Below, one piece after another: positions 50,829 to 59,411 of a stretch of DNA of 64,000 bases. Every line of letters begins with the position of its first letter. The first letter of the stretch is position 1. This DNA is from JBMDXB01 sp048594975. GTDB taxonomy: Bacteria; Acidobacteriota; Vicinamibacteria; Vicinamibacterales; 2-12-FULL-66-21. Under the pieces are notes generated by a model. That model ran no database searches. It was not told where the DNA came from and worked only from the letters and a program-made list of their open reading frames with translations. The translations under genes and the position numbers were made by a program. The stretch is taken from contig JBMDXQ010000082.1 of assembly GCA_048594975.1 (NCBI GenBank), positions 1 through 64,000 of the forward strand, written 5' to 3'.

Positions 50829-51860
50829 ATGACGAGAATCGCAATTCACGGTTTCGGTCGCATCGGCCGATCGTTGCTGCGGGCGGCACTCAGCCACGAT
50901 CTGTTCGTCCCCGTGTCCATCTCCGACATCAGGGACGTCGACACCCTGGCCGCGCTCTTCGAGGTCGACTCCAACTACGGCCGCTGGCCCGAGGAAGTCA
51001 GGACCAAGGGCAGTCGTTTCGTCATCGGCAATCGCGAGATCCCCTATTTCGACTCGACCGTCAGCTTGCCAGACTGGAAGGCGCTCGGCGTCGACGTAGT
51101 GATCGACTGCACTGGGCGCGCCACCACCCGTCCCGGCGCCCAGGCACACCTCGAGGCGGGCGCCCGGTGCGTGCTCGTGAGCGCGGCGGGCAAGAAGCGG
51201 GAAGACAGCGACGCGGTGCTGCTGCCGGGCATCAACCTCGACACCTTCGACCCGGAGAAACACCAGATCGTCAGCATGGCGAGCTGTACGACCAACGCGC
51301 TGGCTCCGGTCATCAAGGTCGTGATCGAGAACTTCGGCATCAGGTCTGGATTGTTCTCGACCGTCCATGCCTACACCAACACGCAGGCGCTCACGGACCA
51401 GCCGATGAGGGATCGCCGCGATTCCTGGGCTGCGGCCGAGAACATCATTCCCTCGTCATCCGGCGCGGCACGCGCTCTCGCCTTCATCTGGACGGGCCTC
51501 AACATCACCGGCAAGGCCTATCGCGTTCCCGCCCGCACCGGCAGCATCGCCGAGCTGAATCTGCTGACCGACCGGCCGGTGACGGTCGAAGAGGTCAACG
51601 AGGCATTCCGCGCGGCCGCACGCGTGCCACCCCTCAAGGGGGTCATGTCCGTCCTGGAGGACGAATGGGCGTCCTCGCGCATCGTCGGCGATCCGCATTC
51701 GTCGATCGTCGATCTGCCGCTGACAGCAGTGCAAGGTGAACTGCTGTCCGTCGCAGCCTGGTATGACAACGAGATGGGCTACTCGACCCGCCTGGCGGAA
51801 GCGGCGGCGCATATCGCCGCCCTCATGCACCAACTCGATGAGGCAAAGAGCTCGGCCTGA
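50829..51860 (+). CDS. gap: Glyceraldehyde-3-phosphate dehydrogenase, type I
   Basis: 343 residues. NAD(P)-binding IHGFGRIGRSLLRAA at the N-terminus, catalytic C153 in SMASCTTNALAP, catalytic His in STVHAYTNTQ, and WYDNEMGYSTRLAEA near the end. The aspartate at the end of the second strand (SISDIRDVDTLA) favours NAD. The loop around VDSNYGRWPEE differs from the usual 'yDS.hG.f', so it is more like the erythrose-4-phosphate/GapB-type branch; either activity is possible. It follows pckA by 33 bases. Confidence 0.93.
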   Translation: MTRIAIHGFGRIGRSLLRAALSHDLFVPVSISDIRDVDTLAALFEVDSNYGRWPEEVRTKGSRFVIGNREIPYFDSTVSLPDWKALGVDVVIDCTGRATTRPGAQAHLEAGARCVLVSAAGKKREDSDAVLLPGINLDTFDPEKHQIVSMASCTTNALAPVIKVVIENFGIRSGLFSTVHAYTNTQALTDQPMRDRRDSWAAAENIIPSSSGAARALAFIWTGLNITGKAYRVPARTGSIAELNLLTDRPVTVEEVNEAFRAAARVPPLKGVMSVLEDEWASSRIVGDPHSSIVDLPLTAVQGELLSVAAWYDNEMGYSTRLAEAAAHIAALMHQLDEAKSSA

Positions 51861-51890
51861 CGTCCTGGGGCGGTTGTGACGGATCTGATT

Positions 51891-51906
51891 GTGGGGAATG
51901 CCCCAC
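51891..51906. other. Hairpin between gap and pyruvate kinase genes
   Basis: GTGGGG AATG CCCCAC is a perfect 6-bp stem with a 4-base loop in the 110-base spacer. It could be an attenuator, a processing site or an operator. No T-run follows, and I see no promoter of confidence here. Confidence 0.3.
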
Positions 51907-51970
51907 GGATATCCTGTTCGTCCTGCAACAGCGTCCCAGGCTCGACCGGCAAGCCACCCGAGATGCGCTG

Positions 51971-53404
51971 ATGGCTCATCGCACCAAGATCGTCGCCACG
52001 GTCGGCCCCGCCTCGCGTCCGCCCGACGTGCTGCGGCAGCTTATCGCCGCCGGCGCCAACGCCGTCCGCCTCAACTTCTCTCACGGCACGCACGAGGAAC
52101 ACAGCGCCATCCTCGCCGACATCCGGGCGCTCAGCCGCGAAATGGGGCGCCACGTCGCCGTTCTGCAGGATCTGTGCGGGCCGAAGATGCGGCTCGAGCC
52201 GTTCGCCGGCGACGTTCTCGAGTGCCATCTGAACGACGAGTTCACGCTGGTGACGCAGGCGACGGCGAGCGGCGCGCGGGAGCTGACGTGCACGTACCGT
52301 GAGCTGCCGAACGATCTCAAGCCGGGAGAGACCGTCCTGTTCGCGGACGGCGCGGTCGCCATGACCGTGACCGACACCGTCCCCGGCGGCGCGCGCCTGA
52401 GGGTCACGCTGCCCGGTCGCCTGCGCTCCCGGCAGGGAGTGAACCTGCCCGGAAGCGACCTGTCCGTCAGCGCGCTCACCGACAAGGACCTGCAGGATCT
52501 CGACTGGACGGCGCGGCACGCGACCGACGTGGACTTCGTCGCCTTGTCGTTCGTCCGAGGTCCCGACGACGTCGCGAGGCTGCGGCGGGAGCTGCAATCG
52601 AGGAACTGTCCCGCCCGGGTGGTGGTCAAGATCGAGAAGCCGCAGGCGGTGGAGCAGATCGACCAGATCATCGCGGTTGCCGACGCGGTCATGGTGGCGC
52701 GCGGTGATCTGGGGGTGGAAATGGACGTCCAGTGCGTGCCGGCCGTCCAGAAGCACATCATCACGAAATGCAACGAAGCCTACCGGCCGGTGATCACCGC
52801 CACCCAGATGCTCAACAGCATGGAGCACTCGAACCGGCCGACCAGGGCGGAGGCGAGCGACGTGTTCAACGCCGTCATCGACGGGACCGACGCCGTCATG
52901 CTGTCGGGCGAAAGCGCGGTCGGCCGGTATCCCGTCGAAGCGGTGACGACCATGCGCCAGATCTGCACGGAGGCGGAAGCCCACCTGAAGACGGCCGGGC
53001 GGTTCTTTCAGAACACGCGGCCGGGTTCGAACGAGCGCCTCGATGCCATCACCGAGGCGTCCGTGGACGCCGCCTGCCTGCTGGCGCGGCAGCTCGACGC
53101 CCCGTTGATCGTCGTCGCCACCGATTCCGGGCGTACGGCGCTCGCACTCGGCAATCGCAGGCCCGCGTCCACAATCCTGGCGCTGTCCCGGACCGAACAG
53201 GTCGCGCGCAGCCTGAGTCTCTGCTGGGGCGTGACGGCGGCGGTGCTGCCGGAGACCACATGGGCAGAGCGGGTGCTGGCCTTCGGCGTCGACTGGGCCA
53301 GGGACCACGGCCTCGTCACCTCGGGCCAGCTTGCGGTACTCCTCCGCGGTCGAGTCCCCGGCGGGCACGACATCCGGGCCGTGCTGGCGGGAACGATCGA
53401 CTGA
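51971..53404 (+). CDS. pyk: Pyruvate kinase
   Basis: PEP + ADP to pyruvate + ATP. 477 residues. RTKIVATVGPAS at the N-terminus, NFSHGTHEEH, LQDLCGPKMRL (a Cys where most have L.GPK), DFVALSFVRGPDD, the lysine of VVVKIEKPQAVE, the VMVARGDLGVEM motif, ITATQMLNSM (active-site helix) and DGTDAVMLSGESAVGRYPVE. The B domain and C-terminal allosteric domain are both present. It lies in the pckA operon. PEP carboxykinase and pyruvate kinase together could form a futile cycle unless one is controlled. Confidence 0.96.
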   Translation: MAHRTKIVATVGPASRPPDVLRQLIAAGANAVRLNFSHGTHEEHSAILADIRALSREMGRHVAVLQDLCGPKMRLEPFAGDVLECHLNDEFTLVTQATASGARELTCTYRELPNDLKPGETVLFADGAVAMTVTDTVPGGARLRVTLPGRLRSRQGVNLPGSDLSVSALTDKDLQDLDWTARHATDVDFVALSFVRGPDDVARLRRELQSRNCPARVVVKIEKPQAVEQIDQIIAVADAVMVARGDLGVEMDVQCVPAVQKHIITKCNEAYRPVITATQMLNSMEHSNRPTRAEASDVFNAVIDGTDAVMLSGESAVGRYPVEAVTTMRQICTEAEAHLKTAGRFFQNTRPGSNERLDAITEASVDAACLLARQLDAPLIVVATDSGRTALALGNRRPASTILALSRTEQVARSLSLCWGVTAAVLPETTWAERVLAFGVDWARDHGLVTSGQLAVLLRGRVPGGHDIRAVLAGTID

Positions 53405-53466
53405 ATCCGGCAGCAACGGCGCCGGACGGCCACCGGCCGCGGACACGACGCAATTTGGGAGGGCTC

Positions 53467-54924
53467 ATGACCGATATCGCCGATCGCCGTGACAGATTCC
53501 GCGACCGGCCTGTCCTCGTGATGGTGATGAGTCACTGGCTGAGCATGCTCGGCCTGTTTCTGGTCAGCACCGCGCTCATCACGTGGATCTTCGTCCTGCC
53601 CCTGCATGTCCGCGGACGTGTGTCCAACCCGTACATCGGCATCGTCATCTTCGTCATCGTTCCGTTCATCTTCCTGGCCGGAGTCGTCTCCGTGGCGTCG
53701 GGCATCTACCTGGCGCGCCGGCGGATTCGCGCGCATCTCGCCGTGGCGGTGACCGACCGGCGGCGGGCGCTGCGCCGGCTTGGCGTGTTTCTCGGCGTCA
53801 CGGTGCTGATCAACGTGGTCGTCGGGACCCAGGTCACCTACCGGGCGGTGGAGCAGATGGAGTCGGTGCAGTTCTGCGGGCGGGCATGCCACGCGATGAC
53901 GCCCCAGTGGAAGAGCCACATGGTCTCACCGCACGCGCGCGTGGCCTGTGTCGACTGCCACGTGGCCGAGGGCGCGCGTGGATGGATGGAGAGCAAGATC
54001 GCCGGCACCCGACAGCTGTTCGGGGTGGCGTTCAACACCTATTCGCGCCCCGTCCCGTCCGCCCTCGAGAGCGGACGCCTCGTCCCGTCCCGGGAAACGT
54101 GCGAGCACTGCCACTGGCCGGAGAAGTTCGCCGCCGCGCGGCTGCGGGTGATCGCGAAATTCGCGGAGGACGAGTCCAACAGCGCGACCCTGACGGTGTT
54201 GATGATGATGGTCGGCGGCAGCCGCTCGGGAGGGATCCACGGAAAGCACTTCCGGCCCGGGGTCGAGATCCGCTTCGCCGCGTCGGATGGGCAACGCCAG
54301 CACGTCCCCTGGGTCGAGTACACGGACCGGACGAGCGGCGAGACCCGCGTCTACCTGGCGGGAGACGTGACGGCGGATGCGGTGTCGGCGTTGCCCAAGG
54401 TGGTCATGCAATGTGTCGACTGCCACAACCGGCCCACGCACGCGTTCCGGTTGCCGGAGCGCGAGCTGGACATCGCGTTCGCCGGCGGCTGGCTTCCCAC
54501 GACGCTGCCCTTCCTGAAGAAGAAGAGCCTCGAAGTCCTGAGGGCGACCTACACATCGAGCGACGACGCCGCCCGGAGGATCCCGGCGGCGATCGAGGAC
54601 TACTACAGACACTCGCACCCCGCGGTGTATGCGTCGCGAACCGCGGCCGTGCAGAGCGCCGGCCGCTACGTGGCAGAAATCTATGGACGGAACGTCTTTC
54701 CGGAACTGAACGTCGGCTGGGGCACGTATCGCGACAACCTCGGCCATGAATCTTCTCCCGGCTGTTTCCGCTGCCACGACGATCGGCACACGAGCGCGGA
54801 CGGCAAGACGATCAGCCAGGACTGTTCGGTCTGTCACGAAGCGGTCGCCGTCGAGGACGCCGCGCCCGAGGTGCTCAAGACGCTCGGTCTGGCCGACCGC
54901 CTGACCGCATTGAGGAAGAAGTAA
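53467..54924 (+). CDS. Membrane-anchored multihaem cytochrome c (NapC/NirT-like), six haem sites
   Basis: 485 residues. Three membrane helices (about 20-46, 54-78, 98-116) anchor a periplasmic part with six haem motifs: CGRACH (CX3CH), CVDCH, CEHCH, CVDCH, CFRCH and CSVCH. The first, FCGRACHAMTPQW, with SPHARVACVDCH following, matches the quinol-oxidising NapC/NirT-like group, some of which carry a CX3CH first site. It probably takes electrons from menaquinol to a periplasmic acceptor; no terminal reductase is next to it. GGGAGG precedes the ATG. It lies 62 bases after pyk. Confidence 0.88.
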   Translation: MTDIADRRDRFRDRPVLVMVMSHWLSMLGLFLVSTALITWIFVLPLHVRGRVSNPYIGIVIFVIVPFIFLAGVVSVASGIYLARRRIRAHLAVAVTDRRRALRRLGVFLGVTVLINVVVGTQVTYRAVEQMESVQFCGRACHAMTPQWKSHMVSPHARVACVDCHVAEGARGWMESKIAGTRQLFGVAFNTYSRPVPSALESGRLVPSRETCEHCHWPEKFAAARLRVIAKFAEDESNSATLTVLMMMVGGSRSGGIHGKHFRPGVEIRFAASDGQRQHVPWVEYTDRTSGETRVYLAGDVTADAVSALPKVVMQCVDCHNRPTHAFRLPERELDIAFAGGWLPTTLPFLKKKSLEVLRATYTSSDDAARRIPAAIEDYYRHSHPAVYASRTAAVQSAGRYVAEIYGRNVFPELNVGWGTYRDNLGHESSPGCFRCHDDRHTSADGKTISQDCSVCHEAVAVEDAAPEVLKTLGLADRLTALRKK

Positions 54925-57228
54925 ATGGGTCGCGCCCTGCTGGGAGAACGCCGCATCATGAAACGCACCAGCCCGTTGGTCCTCGGCATCACGGACATCC
55001 ACCGGCGGCTCGCCCGCGCCGCCGTCCGCTTCACGAACCGGGCCCTCACGGTGGCCGTCGGTCTGCTGTTGATCGCCGGTACCGGGAGTCCGGCAGCGGC
55101 GCAGCCGTCGCGTCCGACCGTCGGCGTCGCGTTCGGCGGCGGCAGCGCGCGCGGGATCGCGCACATCGGGGTCATCCGGTGGTTCGAAGAGCACCACGTC
55201 CCAATCGACGTCGCGGCGGGGACGAGCATGGGCGGCCTGGTCGGCGGCGCGTTTGCGACCGGCATGTCGGCGGCGGAGCTGCGCGGCCTGATCGCCGGCA
55301 CCGACTGGGACGCGATGTTCGGCAGCACCTCGTTTCCCTTCAAGAACCTGCGCCGCAAGGAAGACGCCCGCAACTATCCCTCGCGGCTCGAGTTCGGCGT
55401 GAAGCGGGGCATCGTGCTGCCGACCTCGTTGAACGACGGGCAGCAGGTCGATCTGCTGCTCGCGCGCATCGCCGCGCCGTACTACGCACTCGAGACCTTC
55501 GACGATCTGCCGACCCCGTTCCGGGTCGTGGCGGTCGATCTTCGTGCCGGCGAGAAGGTGGTCATCGACCGGGGACCGCTCGCCACCGCGCTCCGCGCGA
55601 CGATGTCGCTGCCGGGCGTGTTTCCGCCGGTCGCGCGCGACGGGCAGCTCCTCGTCGACGGCGGCGCGCTGGACAACATCCCGGCGGACGTCGTGCGCAC
55701 CCTCGGCCCGTCGGTCGTGATCGCGGTCGACGTCGGGTACGCCCCCAGCGAGAACATCAATGCGTCGTTGTTCGGTCTGATCGGCGGGACCATCGACGCG
55801 ATGATGCGATCCGCGACGCGAGCGGCGCTCAAGCATGCGGATGTCACGATTGCCATCGACGTCACCGGATTCGGATCGCTCGACTGGCGGCGAGCCGACG
55901 AGCTGATCGCCCGCGGGTACCAGGCGGCGGAGAGCCGGCGGTCCGATCTGATCAAGTACCGCGTCTCGGACGAGGACTGGCAGCGCTGGATCGCGGCGCG
56001 TGACGGCCGGCGCCTGAGGTCGATTCCGGACCCGGCCTTCCTGACGACCGACGGAGTCAAGCCGGCCGATGCCGCGGTCGTGCAGCGCACACTCGCGCAC
56101 CATCTGCATCGGCCGCTCGACGTGCCCGCGCTCGAACAGGATCTGTCGGCACTCTCGGGTCTCGATCGCTATCAGTCCGTCGACTGGCAGATGACGACGC
56201 GGGACGGCGGCACCGGGCTGCTCGTGCGCGCCCGGGAAAAGACCTACGCCCCGCCCTTCCTGATGCTCGGCTTCAACGTCGAGAACACGACGTCGGAGAA
56301 CTTCCGCGTGCAGCTCGCGGCGCGCTACCTCGCGTTCGACGTCGCCGGCTCCGGCTCCGAGCTGCGCATCGACGGCGGCCTCGGCGCCGATCCCCACTTC
56401 GCGGCCGCGTTGTACCGCCCGATCTGGGGGACGCGCCTGTTCGTCCGGCCGATCGCCGGCGTCAACCGGCGGACGATCAGCATCGTGCAGAACGATGCCA
56501 TCGTCGCGGAGTACGGCGACACGCGGGCCTGGGCGATCGCGGAAACCGGCGTGAATCTCTCGCGGGTGAGCGAGCTCTCGGGCGGCATCAGCATCGCCCA
56601 CGTGAGTGACGAGGTGCGTACCGGTGATCCCGGGCTGCCCGAGCTGTCGGGCGGGGAGGTCGGCGCGCACGTGCGGTGGATCGTCGACACGCAGGACTCC
56701 CCTGCCATTCCCTCGCGCGGCACGCGAGCGGTAGCGCGATTCGCGCAGACCTTCACCTCTCCCGAGGCGCCTGCGGTGACCGCGACCAATGAGGATCTCA
56801 CGCAGGTCGAGCTCACGATCTCGACGTTCCGGCGCGCCGGATCGCGTCATCGTCTCTTCGCGATCGTGGCGGGCGGCACGTCGTTCGGCGATCATCCACT
56901 GCCCACGCGGCAGTTCAGCCTCGGCTATCCCTTCACGATGGATGCGTTCGGCGTCGGAGAGCGTCGCGGCGATCACTACGCGGTGCTCACGCTCGGGGCG
57001 CTGCGGCAGGTCGCGCGGCTGCCCGACTTCCTGGGCGGGCCGCTGTTCGTGGGCGCGTGGCTCGAGAACGGCGCCGCGTTCGACTCCGACGAGGATGCCA
57101 ATGTCAACACCCACCTGGCCGTGGGCATCATGACGGAAACGCTCGTCGGGCCGGTGCTCATCGCCGCCAGCACCGGCCTCGACGGCGGGTGGCGGACCAT
57201 CTTCGGCATCGGGCGCATCTTCCGCTGA
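54925..57228 (+). CDS. Type Vd autotransporter: patatin-like phospholipase with POTRA and barrel
   Basis: 767 residues, close to PlpD of Pseudomonas. Signal segment (about 35-55), a patatin domain with the oxyanion loop GVAFGGGSARGIAHIG, nucleophile S101 in GTSMGG and the Asp of the DGGALDN motif (D245), then a POTRA-like stretch (about 390-445) and a C-terminal barrel ending ...FGIGRIFR with surface-antigen features (SRGTRAVARFAQ, GYPFTMDAFGVGERRG). The Ser-Asp dyad is intact, so lipid hydrolysis is likely. The ATG at 54925 follows the cytochrome stop directly; an ATG at 54958 is the alternative. Confidence 0.9.
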   Translation: MGRALLGERRIMKRTSPLVLGITDIHRRLARAAVRFTNRALTVAVGLLLIAGTGSPAAAQPSRPTVGVAFGGGSARGIAHIGVIRWFEEHHVPIDVAAGTSMGGLVGGAFATGMSAAELRGLIAGTDWDAMFGSTSFPFKNLRRKEDARNYPSRLEFGVKRGIVLPTSLNDGQQVDLLLARIAAPYYALETFDDLPTPFRVVAVDLRAGEKVVIDRGPLATALRATMSLPGVFPPVARDGQLLVDGGALDNIPADVVRTLGPSVVIAVDVGYAPSENINASLFGLIGGTIDAMMRSATRAALKHADVTIAIDVTGFGSLDWRRADELIARGYQAAESRRSDLIKYRVSDEDWQRWIAARDGRRLRSIPDPAFLTTDGVKPADAAVVQRTLAHHLHRPLDVPALEQDLSALSGLDRYQSVDWQMTTRDGGTGLLVRAREKTYAPPFLMLGFNVENTTSENFRVQLAARYLAFDVAGSGSELRIDGGLGADPHFAAALYRPIWGTRLFVRPIAGVNRRTISIVQNDAIVAEYGDTRAWAIAETGVNLSRVSELSGGISIAHVSDEVRTGDPGLPELSGGEVGAHVRWIVDTQDSPAIPSRGTRAVARFAQTFTSPEAPAVTATNEDLTQVELTISTFRRAGSRHRLFAIVAGGTSFGDHPLPTRQFSLGYPFTMDAFGVGERRGDHYAVLTLGALRQVARLPDFLGGPLFVGAWLENGAAFDSDEDANVNTHLAVGIMTETLVGPVLIAASTGLDGGWRTIFGIGRIFR

Positions 57229-57597
57229 ACGCCCTCACCACGTCCGCACGACCGCGTGTGCACCATCGTGACGCACCAGGCACAGGCAGCAGGCTGTTCG
57301 TCAGACCAGGCCGGGCGACGCAGTCTCCGGCATTTCGTACCGCCTCCGACATTCCGGGGCGATGCGCATCGGCTGCGGCGGCCTGCAGGGGGGCGATCGC
57401 GCACCGCCGGTGTTCGCGGCCTGCAAACGCCGCGGATGCGAGAGCCTCCGGGCACGGCGAGCCGCGCGCCCCGGTCAGGCGGCTGCCGCCCGGACGCGAG
57501 CACGATTGATGCTAGGCAGCGGCCCGAAGGTGCATCGACCGGTGCCGCGGTCGCGGCTCGGAAAGTGTCGATTCCACCGGTGCACCAAGGGGGGTCT
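57229..57597. promoter_or_regulatory. 369-bp gap with a degenerate 23-bp element
   Basis: At 57327-57349 the sequence reads CCGGCATTTCGT, ACCGC, CTCCGA (about 16 of 23 consensus positions), followed by another CCGG at 57354. I found no sigma-54-like promoter with correct GG-N10-GC spacing that also looked good between it and the DUF2780 gene, so this site is weak. Nothing else is recognisable in the gap. Confidence 0.3.
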
Positions 57598-58101
57598 ATG
57601 TCCCGATGCGTTCGGCTTCGAGTTGCGCCAGTCGTCGTGTGTGGCGCGTTGGCGGTCGCTGCGCTGGGCGCACAGGAAGTCACGAAACCCCGTCCCGGAC
57701 CCGAGGCGGCAGCCGCCGCGAAGTCCAGCCCCGCGCTGGTCGAGGCGTTGTCGAAGGAGATCGACGCGACGCCTGAGCAGGCTGCCGGCGCGGCGGGTGC
57801 GTTGTTCAGCGTGGCCAAGTCCCGGCTCGCCCCTGACGAGTTCGCGCAGGTCGCGAAGGCGGTCCCGGGCATGGACGCCCTGCTCAAAGCCGCACCCACC
57901 GCCGGCGCTGCCGCTGCCGGGGCGGGTGCGCTCTCGAAACTCAGCGGACCGGGAACCGGTCTCGGGCCGGCGGTTTCCGCATTCTCCAAGCTCGGGCTGA
58001 AACCGGAGATGGTCGGCAAAGCGGTGACTCTCCTGACCTCGTTCGTCACGAAGTCCGGTGGCACGAAGGTCGGCAGCCTGCTTGCCGGGGCGCTCAAATA
58101 G
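57598..58101 (+). CDS. DUF2780-like secreted protein
   Basis: 167 residues with signal peptide MSRCVRLRVAPVVVCGALAVAALGAQ. Mature part: LVEALSKEIDATPEQAAGAAGALFSVAKSRLAPDEFAQVAKAVPGMDALLKAAP cut by short loops, an Ala/Gly-rich hinge, SKLGLKPEMVGKAVTLLTSFV, KVGSLLAGALK. The 'L...l..t..QA.gg.galf..a...l....f..v...vPg...Ll..ap' pattern is DUF2780. AAGGGGGG precedes the ATG at 57598; the open frame upstream to 57256 is shadow. Function unknown. Confidence 0.8.
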   Translation: MSRCVRLRVAPVVVCGALAVAALGAQEVTKPRPGPEAAAAAKSSPALVEALSKEIDATPEQAAGAAGALFSVAKSRLAPDEFAQVAKAVPGMDALLKAAPTAGAAAAGAGALSKLSGPGTGLGPAVSAFSKLGLKPEMVGKAVTLLTSFVTKSGGTKVGSLLAGALK

Positions 58102-58169
58102 ACGGCGCGGTGCCCGGGCGCGGGCGAAGGCAGGCGCGCCGCGCCCGGGCGCCGGGACGGGAGACTGGG

Positions 58170-59312
58170 TTGAAGGAACTCTCCGATTCCCGGGTACTCA
58201 TCGTCGACGACGTGAAGGCCAACGTCGACATTCTGGTCGAGGCGCTTCGCAGCGAGTACAAGCTGTCGGTGGCCCTCGGCGGACAGCAGGCCATCGACGC
58301 CGTCCGCCGGAGCCCGCCCGATCTCGTTCTGCTCGACATCGTCATGCCCGACATCGACGGCTACGAGATCTGCCGGCGGCTGCGGGCGGCCGAGGCGACC
58401 CGCGAGCTGCCGATCATGTTCCTCAGCTCGCTCGAGGACGTGAAGGACAAGGCCCACGGGTTCGAGCTCGGGGCCAACGATTACCTGACGAAGCCCTTCG
58501 AGATTCTCGAGGTGAAGGCGCGCGTCCGGTCGCTGCTGAAGGCCAAGTCGTACGCGGACGCCGTGAAGGCGGCGGCGGAGCGCGACCTGCGCATCGCACG
58601 CGAGATCCAGACCGGCCTGCTGCCCGCGAACATCCCGGCGCAGATCCAGGGAACCGGCCTGGACGTGCACGCCGTGCTCGAACCGGCGCACCAGGTCGGC
58701 GGCGACCTGTTCGAGGTCCTGCGCCTCGACGCCGGTCGCGTGCTCGTCGCCGTCGGTGACGTGTCGGGCAAGGGGATCCCCGCGGCGCTGTTCATGGCCG
58801 TGGCCATGACGATCCTGCGCAGCACCGCCCGGCAGGGCCGCGCGCCCGCCGAGATCCTGCGGCTGTTGAACGACGAGCTGCTGGAACAGAATCCACGCGG
58901 CATGTTCGTGACGCTGCAGTTGATGGTGTTCGACCCGCCGAACCGCAGCGTGACCTGCGCCAGCGCGGGACACCATGCCGCCGCGTACCTGGCACCCGGG
59001 CGGGCGCCCTGCCTCGCCTTCACGTCGTCGGGACGCGTCCTTGGATTGCTGCCCGCCGACGATTACGTCAGCGAGACGCTGGAGCTCGAGCCGGGCGGGA
59101 CGTTCGTGCTCTTCACCGACGGTGTCAGCGAGGCGTTCGACGCCGCCGGGGATCTCTTCGGGGAGGACCGCCTGCTGGCGCACCTCACGGGCTTCGCCGG
59201 GCGAACCGCGCGCGAGACCACCGTTGGCGTCCTCGAAGTCGTTCGGCGACATGCGGCGGGCACCAGGCAGTCCGATGACATCACGGTGGTCTCCGTCCGA
59301 TACGCGGGCTGA
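58170..59312 (+). CDS. Response regulator with PP2C/SpoIIE phosphatase output
   Basis: 380 residues from a TTG at 58170 with GGGAG upstream (a GTG at 58110 would add an Arg/Gly-rich leader). Receiver domain about 1-125 with phospho-acceptor D56 in LLDIVMPDIDG and K106-type KPFEIL, then a coiled linker and the SpoIIE domain (about 170-378): GGDLFEVL with metal-binding Asp, VAVGDVSGKGIPAALFMA, CASAGHHAAAYL, LFTDGVSEA, SDDITVV. Such proteins dephosphorylate anti-sigma antagonists (STAS proteins). The STAS-like gene at 26387 lacks the classical phospho-serine site, so the partner is probably elsewhere. It may be phosphorylated by the hybrid kinase at 60391. Confidence 0.92.
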   Translation: MKELSDSRVLIVDDVKANVDILVEALRSEYKLSVALGGQQAIDAVRRSPPDLVLLDIVMPDIDGYEICRRLRAAEATRELPIMFLSSLEDVKDKAHGFELGANDYLTKPFEILEVKARVRSLLKAKSYADAVKAAAERDLRIAREIQTGLLPANIPAQIQGTGLDVHAVLEPAHQVGGDLFEVLRLDAGRVLVAVGDVSGKGIPAALFMAVAMTILRSTARQGRAPAEILRLLNDELLEQNPRGMFVTLQLMVFDPPNRSVTCASAGHHAAAYLAPGRAPCLAFTSSGRVLGLLPADDYVSETLELEPGGTFVLFTDGVSEAFDAAGDLFGEDRLLAHLTGFAGRTARETTVGVLEVVRRHAAGTRQSDDITVVSVRYAG

Positions 59313-59324
59313 GGTGAGGACAGC

Positions 59325-59411
59325 GTGCTCTTCGATACGAACCGCGTCATTCGAGAAGCGTTCCACGACGCCGGCTTCCCCGGTCCGCAAATCGACACGC
59401 TGGCGACCTGA
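59325..59411 (+). CDS. Short coupled ORF, or remnant of an MscS tail
   Basis: A 28-codon frame from a GTG with GAGG 5 bases upstream (VLFDTNRVIREAFHDAGFPGP...), ending at TGA 59409-59411 where the DUF481 ATG begins (TGATG). RVIREAFHDAGFPGP resembles the last helix and proline turn of MscS-type channels ('...i..aF.eaGI..P.P'). It could be a leftover of a lost channel gene or a leader that couples translation of the barrel gene, which has no ribosome site of its own. Confidence 0.35.
   Translation: MLFDTNRVIREAFHDAGFPGPQIDTLAT

Noticed and set aside
53926..57114. A 1062-codon frame on the minus strand
   Set aside because: Antisense to the multihaem cytochrome and patatin genes, both with intact motifs.
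57327..57349. Copy of the 23-bp element before the DUF2780 gene, as a firm site
   Set aside because: About seven mismatches and no convincing sigma-54-like promoter between it and the gene. Kept only as a weak note.
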